DNA from: Sphingobacteriaceae bacterium
Lineage (GTDB): Bacteria > Bacteroidota > Bacteroidia > B-17B0 > Aurantibacillaceae
Assembly: GCA_023251695.1 (NCBI GenBank)
Contig: JAHEYE010000121.1
Span: forward strand, 1-8,469
DNA: 8,469 nucleotides
Direction: 5' to 3'
The first letter of the stretch is position 1; the number at the start of each line of letters is the position of its first letter. The position numbers and the translations under genes were made by a program. Shown piece by piece: positions 1 to 7,600 of the stretch. The notes under the pieces were generated by a model. The model made no database searches, had not been told where the DNA came from, and worked only from the letters and a program-made list of their open reading frames with translations.

Positions 1-331
1 GTTTCTCTAAAAAAGCAACGGCAATTTCACGCGGTTTTGTATAGCATATATCGTTTACTTCCTGAAGTTTTTGAAGAAGGTCGGCTTTCGATACATCAAT
101 ATGTTCTGAAAGATGATTTTTGATGCGGTCGTAAAGACGGGATTTTAATACATAAAATGAATTGGCATTCAAATCGAGGTGCTTGATGATTTCCTCATCT
201 TTCACACCATTTTCACGGTAAGATTTTATTAAAAAAAGAAAATTATCGGCCTTATTTTTATTTAATTGCGACTCAAGAGCTACATAAGCGTCCTGATCAA
301 GCTGATTAATAATTTCTTTTAATCTTATCAT
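1..331 (-). CDS. Conserved hypothetical protein, N-terminal part (runs off left edge)
   Basis: An uninterrupted minus-strand frame starts at ATG 329-331 and continues past position 1, giving the first 110 residues (begins MIRLKEIINQ, last visible residues VAFLEK). The fragment is predicted largely helical, soluble and charged, with no signal peptide or membrane segment. Residues about 44-73 (KDEEIIKHLDLNANSFYVLK...) look like a helix-turn-helix: a short acidic helix, a turn around LDLNANS, then a basic amphipathic helix. This pattern recalls sigma region 4 or LuxR-type folds. The residues after it (about 78-110) look like the start of a helical repeat region, possibly TPR-like, but too little is visible to be sure. 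An AAAAGGA stretch lies about 20 nt upstream of the ATG, too far for a normal ribosome binding site. It is on the same strand as the downstream-facing nth gene but separated by 291 nt, so probably transcribed separately. I do not recognise a named family; function is unknown. Confidence 0.75.
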   Translation of the reverse strand, partial: MIRLKEIINQLDQDAYVALESQLNKNKADNFLFLIKSYRENGVKDEEIIKHLDLNANSFYVLKSRLYDRIKNHLSEHIDVSKADLLQKLQEVNDICYTKPREIAVAFLEK

Positions 332-510
332 AATTTTTATTTTTTGGTCCTTTTAGGGGGTTTTTCTCACGGAAAAGCGCTTTTAAGGTGTACTCCTGAC
401 TAAAAAAACAATATGGATTAAAATTTAATCTCAATTTAGGCAGGAATAATTGTTAGAAAAAAACATTTTTCGGAAAAATCTTACATGCTTGGTCAATTTG
501 GGATAAAAGT

Positions 511-535
511 ACGACAAAATTGGTTTTTTTGTCGT
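511..535. promoter_or_regulatory. Perfect 9-bp inverted repeat upstream of the left-edge gene
   Basis: The arms ACGACAAAA (511-519) and TTTTGTCGT (527-535) are exact reverse complements around a 7-nt spacer. On the minus strand the element runs directly into TACTTTTA (504-511 read in reverse), which is one base from the Bacteroidota -7 consensus TAnnTTTG. No convincing -33 TTG-type box was found at the expected distance, so a promoter is only suggested. The stem is AT-rich and not followed by a clean T-run, so an intrinsic terminator for nth is less likely than an operator or promoter-linked element for the gene starting at 331. Confidence 0.35.
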
Positions 536-622
536 TTATTTCCCCAAAACTAAAAAAAGAAGATTTTTAGAAAGTGGAAATGACCTGAAAAACGAAGCAT
601 ATTACCACACAGATTATTTTCT

Positions 623-1246
623 TTATTTCTTTTTTATGAAATCGCAGTTCGCTGCCATTACACATTCGCCGCAATTTGGATTAGTGGGCCTGCACGTTTC
701 CCTTCCCAGAAAAGATATATCCATCCCAATTCCCCAGTCCTTTTGCGGCATTACATCCATAATTTGTTTTTCAATCTTCTTGGGATCTGTCCCAATTGCA
801 ACACCCAAACGCGGAGCGACCCGTAAAACATGAAGATCAACAATAACCCCTACCGGTTTAATCCCTGCTTCGCGCATAATAACATTAGCCGATTTACGCC
901 CAATGCCGGGAAGTTCGGTTAACTCTTCCATAGTTAATGGAATGTTCTTGTCGTCCTTGATTTTTTGCGCCAGATTAATTAACCAATTCGCTTTGTTTCC
1001 AAAATTGCGCACCTTACTAATGTATTTAATGAGCGATTCTTTATCTGCCTTCGCTAAAACTTTCATGTTCGGAAAGGCTTTAAATAAGTCGGGAGCAATC
1101 TTATTGATATTCTTATCCGAATCCTGCGCCGATAAAATAACCATTACTAATAACTGGTAAATGCTTTTATACTCTAAAGGATGGGCTTTACCTTTATACT
1201 TTTTTATAAGGGGTTTAAACGCTTCGGGCCAATTGGTTTTGCTCAT
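623..1246 (-). CDS. nth: Endonuclease III (DNA glycosylase/AP lyase)
   Basis: This is a base-excision-repair enzyme that removes oxidised pyrimidines from DNA and cleaves the resulting abasic site by beta-elimination in the cytoplasm. The 207-residue length matches the family (E. coli Nth is 211). The helix-hairpin-helix motif is LPGIGRKSA at residues 112-120 and contains the catalytic lysine K118. The catalytic aspartate is D137 in VDLHVLRV. The C-terminal 4Fe-4S loop is intact as C185-X6-C192-X2-C195-X5-C201. The N-terminal LSAQ motif is present (residues 38-41) but continues DSDKN rather than the usual TTD; this resembles a sub-branch of the family and does not suggest a defect. The start at ATG 1244-1246 gives a normal N-terminus; no Shine-Dalgarno is visible, which is usual for this phylum. 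The gene is divergent from the sigma factor operon, with 88 nt between starts, and no clear terminator was found below its stop. Confidence 0.95.
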   Translation of the reverse strand: MSKTNWPEAFKPLIKKYKGKAHPLEYKSIYQLLVMVILSAQDSDKNINKIAPDLFKAFPNMKVLAKADKESLIKYISKVRNFGNKANWLINLAQKIKDDKNIPLTMEELTELPGIGRKSANVIMREAGIKPVGVIVDLHVLRVAPRLGVAIGTDPKKIEKQIMDVMPQKDWGIGMDISFLGRETCRPTNPNCGECVMAANCDFIKKK

Positions 1247-1264
1247 ATAATCTGTATTTATGCC

Positions 1265-1282
1265 TAAAAATAGCTATTTTTA
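1265..1282. promoter_or_regulatory. 18-bp perfect palindrome between divergent nth and sigma factor genes
   Basis: TAAAAATAGCTATTTTTA is an exact palindrome in the 88-nt gap separating the nth start (1246) and the sigma factor start (1335). Because it is symmetrical, both strands present TATTTTTA, one mismatch from the Bacteroidota -7 element TAnnTTTG, so it could act as an operator or as a -7 element in both directions. No matching -33 box was found on either strand at about 19 nt upstream. Palindromes made mostly of A and T arise by chance fairly easily, hence the modest confidence. Confidence 0.35.
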
Positions 1283-1334
1283 AAATAAATGTGACTTTTT
1301 TATACACCCGTATTATGGTTGTAAAAGATTCACA

Positions 1335-1931
1335 ATGATAACGACGATAACCATGACAGACATTGCTTCTTACCATCTCACCGCCGAAGAAATAACTTCG
1401 GAAGAGAAGCTGATAAAAGCTGCGCAGCTTAATCCCCGCGATTTCGAACCTCTTTACAAAAGGTATTTTAAACGGATAGCCAATTACATTTATAACCGCG
1501 TTGAGGATAAGGAAACAGCTTTCGAGTTAACCTCTGAGGTATTTTATAAGGCGCTCGAAAGTCTTCCTAAGTATAAACCCATGGGTGTGCCTTTCTCAGC
1601 CTGGCTATTCCGTATTGCATCGAATGAGATTAATTTGCTTTACCGCAAAAACAAAGCCATGCGTGTTTTGAGTATCGACCGGGATGGTTTAGGTGAGTTG
1701 AAAGGCGATATGGAGGAAAGTAATCAGACCGAAGTGGACGAACAACTTTATAAGGCTTTACAAACTTTAAAAGAAGACGACATGGAATTAATAAATATGC
1801 GCTTTTTCGAAAAACGACCGTTCAAAGAGATCTGTGATATACTTGACATGAATGAAAGCGCCTGCAAAATGAAATTATACCGTATTCTGGAAAAACTAAA
1901 ACAATATTTAACTACTACCACTAACCACTAA
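1335..1931 (+). CDS. ECF-type RNA polymerase sigma factor
   Basis: A 198-residue protein with the two-domain layout of group 4 (extracytoplasmic function) sigma factors, which redirect RNA polymerase to a small regulon in response to an envelope signal. Region 2 spans about residues 37-106: it includes the core-binding helix around FELTSEVFYKALESL and the -10 recognition segment around FSAWLFRIASNEINLLYRK. Region 4 spans about 138-190, with a helix-turn-helix (FKEICDILDMNESACKMKLYRILEKL) that would read the -35/-33 element. No region 3 or extra C-terminal domain is present. ATG 1335 was chosen as the longest start; ATG 1353 (MTDIASYH) is an equally possible start, and neither has a clear Shine-Dalgarno. 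The gene is followed after 11 nt by a membrane protein that could be its anti-sigma factor. Such genes are commonly autoregulated, and the palindrome upstream could take part, but no target promoter pair was identified here. Confidence 0.92.
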   Translation: MITTITMTDIASYHLTAEEITSEEKLIKAAQLNPRDFEPLYKRYFKRIANYIYNRVEDKETAFELTSEVFYKALESLPKYKPMGVPFSAWLFRIASNEINLLYRKNKAMRVLSIDRDGLGELKGDMEESNQTEVDEQLYKALQTLKEDDMELINMRFFEKRPFKEICDILDMNESACKMKLYRILEKLKQYLTTTTNH

Positions 1932-1942
1932 AACATTCTGCC

Positions 1943-3541
1943 ATGAGCAAGTACAAAATAAAAACAGATAAGCAACCACTATCCGAAAACGATATTGCGA
2001 ACAATATGAATTTCGATAAGTTTTATGCCGGTTACTCCGCCGCAGGCAAAGCCTCGTGGTTAACTAAAGGACTAAAAACTTTTTTAGGAGGTACAGCCGC
2101 AACGGTTGTTGTTGTTACAGCAACCTTTGTCATCTATAAATCGGTTAAACATCAGGATTCAACTGCTTCCCGGGCCTTCATCAATCCGCCAATGCCTGAA
2201 TTAAACAGTCCGGCTGATAATTTTGTGATTGATAATGTAAAAGACACAACCATTGTTTATAAAACAGGAAGCGTGATTCATATTCCGGCGAATGCTTTCA
2301 GAACTAAAAACGGTGAAGACGTAAAGAAAAAAGTAAAAGTGAAATACCGTGAGTTTCACGATCAGGTTGATTTTATTTTCAGCGGTATTCCGATGATGTA
2401 TGATTCGGCAGGTATTGTCCGTCCTTTCGAATCGGCGGGTATGTTTGAAGTACTGGCGTTTGAAGACGATTCAATTCCTGTTTATTTAAAAGATGGAAAA
2501 ACATTAAACGTAAATTTGATGTCGTACAATGAGGAAAATAAATTTAATGTTTACTACCTGGATACGGTTGCAAAAAAATGGGAATTAAACGAACATCAAA
2601 CCCGTTTCCATAAAGAAGATCTGGACAAATTAAGTAAAGAGAAGCAGGATTTTTTAGCAAAACATAATTTATCCGACCCTGATAAACTCATCATCCCTAA
2701 AAAATCAAATCCTGATCTAAATAACTTTGTGATTGATTACGACAAAGAAGAATTTCCTGAGCTTGCCGTATATGATGGTGTAAAATTCGAAGTAAATACA
2801 AACGACCCTAACTATACCGAACAATTCAAAAATACAGTTTGGGAAGATGTGTTTATCAGCCGCCATCCTGACGGGAAAAATTACATACTCACTTTTAAAG
2901 TGAAAAAAATATCGGTTAGCATTACGGCAAACCCGGTTTTTGATGCGAAGAACTTTGAAGTTGCCATGAACGAGTACGGAAAAATACGTTTGCATCACAG
3001 TAACAAAGTGAAAGCGCAGGCAGACTCATTAAGGAACCTTGAAGACCAGTATCAGAATGATGTATTGAATGTAAACGGAATTAACGACCGCTTTATGATG
3101 TTTGCTCAAACCGGAAAGATATACCGCGGTATAGTTGTGAGCAGGTTTGGGATTCATAACTTTGATATCCCGCGCAACATGGATCAGATATACGGGAAAT
3201 TAGAAAAGAAAGAAGGCTTTCCAACAGTAACTATTGTGGACGCCGCAACAGATAAAAAAGTGGAGGTTTACCTTACTAATTTAATTACACGTAGTATCAA
3301 TGCTATATACCCTATATCACCGGAGTCTATGTATCAGTTCCCGCTCTCTTTATATAAAAATGCCGACTTAATGATTGTTATAAGCACAGATAAAAAGGTA
3401 TATTACATCAAGGACAACGATTTGAAATCAACAAACGTTACCGGAAATGAGCTTACATTCAGGTTAAAGTATATCGAATGCGAGGGCGTTAATAAGAAAA
3501 CTTATGACCTTCAGAAAATTAAAGATGCAATCGACATCTAA
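1943..3541 (+). CDS. Single-pass membrane protein, candidate anti-sigma factor/envelope sensor
   Basis: A 532-residue protein of a type often found behind ECF sigma genes in Bacteroidota. Residues 1-45 are a short, polar, presumably cytoplasmic segment (contains PLSENDIANNMNFDKFYAGY). A single hydrophobic helix lies at about 47-67 (GGTAATVVVVTATFVIYK), and the remaining ~465 residues would be periplasmic. Early in that part, residues about 100-170 form a beta-rich module with VIHIPANAF, YREFHDQVDFIFSGIPM and ESAGMFEV; I recall this pattern from uncharacterised Bacteroidota proteins but cannot name a family. A charged, coiled-coil-prone stretch follows near 222-245, and the C-terminal half is mixed alpha/beta without cysteine pairs or enzyme motifs. 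There is no zinc-binding HxxxCxxC motif and no recognisable FecR domain. Role as anti-sigma factor is inferred from position and topology: the N-terminal tail would hold the sigma factor and the periplasmic domain would sense. The stop overlaps the next ATG by one base (TAATG, 3539-3543), implying translational coupling. Confidence 0.8.
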   Translation: MSKYKIKTDKQPLSENDIANNMNFDKFYAGYSAAGKASWLTKGLKTFLGGTAATVVVVTATFVIYKSVKHQDSTASRAFINPPMPELNSPADNFVIDNVKDTTIVYKTGSVIHIPANAFRTKNGEDVKKKVKVKYREFHDQVDFIFSGIPMMYDSAGIVRPFESAGMFEVLAFEDDSIPVYLKDGKTLNVNLMSYNEENKFNVYYLDTVAKKWELNEHQTRFHKEDLDKLSKEKQDFLAKHNLSDPDKLIIPKKSNPDLNNFVIDYDKEEFPELAVYDGVKFEVNTNDPNYTEQFKNTVWEDVFISRHPDGKNYILTFKVKKISVSITANPVFDAKNFEVAMNEYGKIRLHHSNKVKAQADSLRNLEDQYQNDVLNVNGINDRFMMFAQTGKIYRGIVVSRFGIHNFDIPRNMDQIYGKLEKKEGFPTVTIVDAATDKKVEVYLTNLITRSINAIYPISPESMYQFPLSLYKNADLMIVISTDKKVYYIKDNDLKSTNVTGNELTFRLKYIECEGVNKKTYDLQKIKDAIDI

Positions 3542-4281
3542 TGCGTTTAACATCCCTTGTCATATTCTTTTTTATTTCTGCCTGGTGTTTTGCACAGGGC
3601 AGAGGTACGACCGCCACTATTAAAGTGCGTGCGGGTTTGGCAAAGTGCGAAATTGTGACGCCTGACAAATTTAATCTGGAATCAGAAGGCGATGTTACGA
3701 TTAAAGTAAAAGGCCGCAACCCAAAAATTGATGTACGTGTTAAAGGCTGTGAGATCCGTTCAGTTAAAGGTGATGTGTATCATTTACGTTTTTTGAACCC
3801 CGGCATTTCTGTAATAACAGTTTTTCAGGTTACCGATAATGGTCATAAGGTGATTGGCGTTAAGAAAACAGATATTGTTCCCCCTAAATTTTATTTCTGT
3901 GGTTTAAAAGTGGATTCCTCATCAAAGGTTTTAAAATTGGGACCCGTACATTTATATGCCTATTCTGATATTTATAAAACCAAACTTCCGGTAAATAAAT
4001 TTTACATGCTTTATTATAAGGACTTCTCTGCCTCCGTTAAAAAGAGCAGGAAACCAATCGCCGATACGTTAAGGGCAGATACTTGCAGATTAACCAAAGC
4101 GATGCGCGAACGTTTAAGATTCTTTCAGCCCAAAAGCGATAAAATATATTTTTACGGACTTTACTTTACCCTTCCCGATAAAACTATCCGTCCGCTCGAG
4201 CCGGTAGAACTGCAAGCCAGCATGGATACTTTGTTAAACGACTACAGCGTTATTTATTGGTTAAGGCGCAAGCAGCTTTAG
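3541..4281 (+). CDS. Secreted protein resembling the C-terminal Ig-like domains of GldM
   Basis: A 246-residue exported protein. The N-terminus has a Sec signal peptide: hydrophobic core LTSLVIFFFISAW, then CFA-Q at 17-19, giving likely cleavage after A18. Cys16 does not sit in a good lipobox because Trp precedes it. The mature part resembles the last two periplasmic domains of GldM/PorM, the type IX secretion and gliding motor protein. Residues about 36-115 contain EIVTPDKFNL, the hallmark-like start of the third domain, and end near VKKTDIVPP. Residues about 116-226 show the fourth-domain pattern, with LTKAMRERLRFFQPKSDKIYFYG and a final IRPLEPVELQ. Unlike GldM, it lacks the N-terminal membrane helix that binds GldL and the first two periplasmic domains. 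It is translationally coupled to the preceding membrane protein, so it may be a periplasmic partner of that protein rather than part of a secretion machine. The GldM relationship is by pattern recognition, not by a search. Confidence 0.72.
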   Translation: MRLTSLVIFFFISAWCFAQGRGTTATIKVRAGLAKCEIVTPDKFNLESEGDVTIKVKGRNPKIDVRVKGCEIRSVKGDVYHLRFLNPGISVITVFQVTDNGHKVIGVKKTDIVPPKFYFCGLKVDSSSKVLKLGPVHLYAYSDIYKTKLPVNKFYMLYYKDFSASVKKSRKPIADTLRADTCRLTKAMRERLRFFQPKSDKIYFYGLYFTLPDKTIRPLEPVELQASMDTLLNDYSVIYWLRRKQL

Positions 4282-4301
4282 TTTATCTTAAGAACACAAA
4301 T

Positions 4302-4350
4302 AAAAAAGCCGGCTAAACCTGAGGGGCCGTACCGGCTGTTGTTGTTTTTA
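4302..4350 (+). terminator. Hairpin 1 after the sigma factor operon (weak, possibly bidirectional)
   Basis: AGCCGG (4307-4312) pairs with CCGGCT (4332-4337) across a 19-nt loop that contains the CCTGAnnGGCC core (4318-4328). An A-run lies before the stem and GTTGTTGTTTTT follows it, so the outer A/T tracts could extend pairing in either direction. It begins about 20 nt after the stop of the third operon gene. The long loop and interrupted T-tract make it the weakest of the three hairpins. Confidence 0.45.
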
Positions 4351-4540
4351 CTCCAATCGAAAAGGACTTCCGAAAGATTGTACACAAAGTAAGTGAAACC
4401 TGAACGGCCGAAATAATATTTCTCGGCTTTTTTATCCAATATGTAAGATTTCACCAAAAAAAGGATAAAAATGGCATTCAAAAAAGCAAAACCGATTGTT
4501 TGGAAAGGCCTGAAAGGCCCTGATATCAGGGCTTTCGGCT
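4318..4540. repeat. Three spaced copies of a CCTGAnnGGCC ... CGGCT hairpin element
   Basis: The 340-nt gap between the sigma factor operon and the macroglobulin gene contains CCTGAGGGGCC (4318-4328), CCTGAACGGCC (4399-4409) and CCTGAAAGGCC (4509-4519), all in the same orientation. Each is followed within 4-20 nt by CGGCT (4333-4337, 4424-4428 and 4536-4540) and then a T-rich tract. Starts are 81 and 110 nt apart and the sequence between copies is unrelated. They may be diverged copies of a mobile or amplified terminator-type repeat. The rest of the gap holds nothing else that I can support except a doubtful 43-codon frame at 4471-4602. Confidence 0.5.
4405..4433 (+). terminator. Hairpin 2, terminator-like
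   Basis: GCCGA (4407-4411) pairs with TCGGC (4423-4427) over an AT-rich 11-nt loop that can itself partly pair, and six T residues follow immediately (4428-4433). This is the standard layout of an intrinsic terminator on the plus strand, about 125 nt past the operon stop. Its 5' side overlaps the second copy of the CCTGAnnGGCC core (4399-4409). Confidence 0.55.
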
Positions 4541-4548
4541 TATTTTTT
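4508..4548 (+). terminator. Hairpin 3, strong intrinsic terminator-like structure
   Basis: The centre CCCTGATATCAGGG (4518-4531) is a perfect 14-bp palindrome. GAAAG (4512-4516) pairs with CTTTC (4532-4536), and GCC (4508-4510) pairs with GGC (4537-4539), leaving only two single-base bulges (T4511 and G4517). TTATTTTTT follows (4540-4548). This is the best terminator candidate in the window and would isolate the alpha-2-macroglobulin gene from transcripts coming from the sigma factor operon. It carries the third CCTGAnnGGCC core (4509-4519). Confidence 0.65.
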
Positions 4549-4621
4549 GGCATTAATTTATGGAATAATAAAAAGTATGACATCTCAATATTAAAAGTTT
4601 AACATTTTAATATATATAGTC

Positions 4622-7600
4622 ATGCAAACCACAAAAACCAAAAAACTATCGCACATCTTTGCAATAGCGGCTTTAACAGCCTCTGTTATTGCATGGATAA
4701 CACCGGCTTCGTATTACCAGGCCGCATTAGAAAACGATTTTATAAAGTCGTTAAAGAAAAAATTAACTGAATACAATGCACATGCGCCGGAAGACCGCGT
4801 GTATCTGCAATTGGATAAACCTTTTTATTCGCCCGGCGATGACATTTGGTTTTCGGCTTATATACGTGATGGCTTAACATTAAAAGCATCCAACAAAAGT
4901 GATATTATCCATATCGAATTATTAACACCTAAAGGAACCGTTGAAAAGCGTATTAACATCATTGCAAAAAACGGTAAAGCTGCGGGTGATTTTATGATTG
5001 ATAAGGAAGCTTTAGGCGGTTTGTATAAAATACGTGCCTATACTAATTGGATGAAGAATGAAGGTAATGAAAATTATTTTGAGAAAGACTTACAGGTTCA
5101 AGATGTTATTCTTCCTAATTTAAAGATGAAACTGGATTTCGAGAAAAAAGCTTTCGGAGCCGGGGATGAGGTAGTTGCGAAGTTGGAATTAAATACCAAC
5201 GAAAACAAACCTTTAGCGGATCAAAAAATAAAAATAGTTGCTAATCTTAATGGTCAGAAATTAATTGAAAAAGCTGAGGTGACCGATGAGAACGGCATGC
5301 GTTATATTAAATTTAATTTACCGAAAGAATTAAAAACAAATGATGGTTTATTAAATATAATGATTGATTATAACGGAAGTACTGAAAGTATTTCGCGGTC
5401 TATACCTATTATATTAAATAAAGTTGATTTCACCATGTTCCCTGAAGGTGGTGACTTAGTTTGTGGTTTAGATAATAATGTAGCCTTTACTGCGCTTAAT
5501 GAATTTGGTAAGCCAGCCGATGTTGAAGGCGTTGTATTAACAGAAAAAGGAAGTAAAGTAGCCACCTTCTCAAGTTTTCATCAGGGAATGGGAGCATTTA
5601 AATTTAACCCGCAAGCGGGAGAAAATTATTCGGTGAAGATCACAAAACCGGAGGGCATTACTCAAACATTTAAATTGCCAGGCGCTTTAGAGCGTGGTTA
5701 TGTATTAAATGTAGATAATAGTAAGCTTGGAGAAGTAGCAGTGAATATTGCAACCACTGAAACAGAAAAATTGGCTGTTGTTGCTCAGGTTCGCGGTAAA
5801 TTATATTACTCAACTTTAATTGATGCTAAACCGGGCTCAAATAAATTTATTTTCTCGACAGATGAATTTCCTATTGGTGTTTCACAGATTACTTTATTTG
5901 ATTCAAAGGGCATTGCACGCGCTGAGCGTTTAGCTTTTGTGAATAAACACAAACAATTAAGCATCACAGTAGAAACTGAAAAAGAAAAATATTTGCCACG
6001 CGAAAAAGTGAAAATGATGTTAACAGTAAAAGACGAACGCGGTTTACCAATGCCTGCTAATTTATCGATGTCAGTTGTGAACGATCAGTTACTTTCTTTT
6101 GCTGATGATAAATCAGGGAATATCTTATCACAATTGTTATTACAACAGGATTTAAAACAAAAAGTGGAAGAACCTGCATTTTATTTCAATGCAAAGGAAC
6201 CAAAGGCTGACAAAGCTTTGGATTATGTAATGATGACCTCAGGTTGGAGACGTTTTGGTTGGGAAAAACTAATGGAAGAAGAATTACCTGCTATTAATTA
6301 TTTAGGAGAACGCGCTTTAATTGGCGGTATGATTTATAATGGTGAAGACAGCAAACCAATGGCGGGAGTAAAAATTAAAATTCCCGGTGGAACTGAATAC
6401 GAATCAGACAGCGATGGTAAGTTTTTACTGAAGCGCGTTGATTTAACCAGTCCGGTTTCGTTGATGTTTAACTCAGAGGGTTTTTATCAGCAATCGCAGT
6501 ACCTGCAGGATTACAATCAGAATTTAGTTCTGTATATGTATAAAAAGAACTACAATTACTACGGCTATAGTGGCGGAGGTGGAAAACACCGTTCTAAAAG
6601 TGCAAAAATGGGTGCCGGTTCAGGAATTGATTTTGAAGATGCACAAATTCCGGCTGCAAACATGGGCGGTATGGTAAACGAAAAAGCTCCGGTGCTTGCC
6701 GATGTATTAGCAAATAAAGGTGTAAAAGAGCCGGAAGAAGAATTTCAACCTTTAAAGAAAGAAGAACAAAAATTCAAACGGATTGAAGGCAAAAAAGCAG
6801 CGCGCGACCAAAGCAAGGAAGGCGAGAAAAACCAAAAAGATATTCCTGCAGATTCGAATCTTGACGCAAAAGTTGTTAGTCAATCTGTAGCCGACCGCCG
6901 CTTCGGTAAAAAGGCCGGTGATGATATGGATGAAGGGGAAAACGGCAGACTTTTAAACGGACAAGCCATACAAACATATTACCGTGCCCGTCAGTATTAC
7001 GCACCTAATTACGAGAAACAGGAAAATGTGGAATTACGTACAGATTTCCGTAACACCATTTATTGGAATCCGAATATTGAAGTTGGTTACAGCGGTAAAA
7101 AAACAATTGAGTTTTATACTTCTGATGACATCACTTCTTTCCGCACTACCATCGAAGGAATTGGCAGCGACGGAACTGTTGGTCGTACCGAAAAAAATAT
7201 CTTCACGCAATTACCTTTCAATATGTCAACCAAAATTCCGGTTGAAGTAGCTACTGAAGATTTTGTTTCTATTCCATTAACACTAAAAAATAATACGAAT
7301 GGTCCTTTAGGTGGTGTAATCACCATCACTGCTCCTGACGGATTAAAAGAATTATCAGCTATTCCAAGTGTGCAAACTATTATGCCCGGTGCTGCTAAAA
7401 CAATTTATTTAGACTATAAAGTGTTAGATAAAATTGGCACAGGTGAATTCACAATTGCATTCAAAGCTTGTGGGTTAGGTGATGCTTTCACCCAAAAAAT
7501 AAAAATTGCGCCTAAAGGATTCCCTGTACAAACTTCATTCTCTGCTCAGGATGTAGAAAAAGAATACACGTTCGAAATAAATAAATTAGTGAACGGCTCC

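Noticed and set aside
550..570. Inverted repeat CTAAAAA/TTTTTAG as a terminator of nth
   Set aside because: The stem is entirely A/T except for its end pair and would be too unstable; no T-run follows on the minus strand.
636..1160. Plus-strand frames opposite nth
   Set aside because: They lie antisense to a gene with all endonuclease III catalytic and cluster residues.
1311..1318. TATTATGG as the -7 box of the sigma factor promoter
   Set aside because: It differs from TAnnTTTG at two of the six fixed positions and no -33 element was found at the right distance.
2717..2998. 93-codon minus-strand frame inside the membrane protein gene
   Set aside because: It is antisense to a long gene with consistent coding character, and its own product has no recognisable domain.
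3584..3590. Cys16 of the GldM-like protein as a lipoprotein attachment site
   Set aside because: The residues before it are Ser-Ala-Trp; tryptophan at -1 does not fit a lipobox, while Cys-Phe-Ala before Gln gives a normal signal peptidase I site.
4278..4583. 101-codon minus-strand frame in the gap after the sigma factor operon
   Set aside because: It reads straight through all three hairpin repeats, and its GPFRPF, GRSGF and GPSGL motifs are just translations of the repeated core. It overlaps the end of the GldM-like gene and has no supporting domain or clear start signal, so it is most likely non-coding.
6984..7329. Short frames on both strands inside the macroglobulin gene
   Set aside because: They are out of frame with an uninterrupted alpha-2-macroglobulin reading frame that continues through the region.
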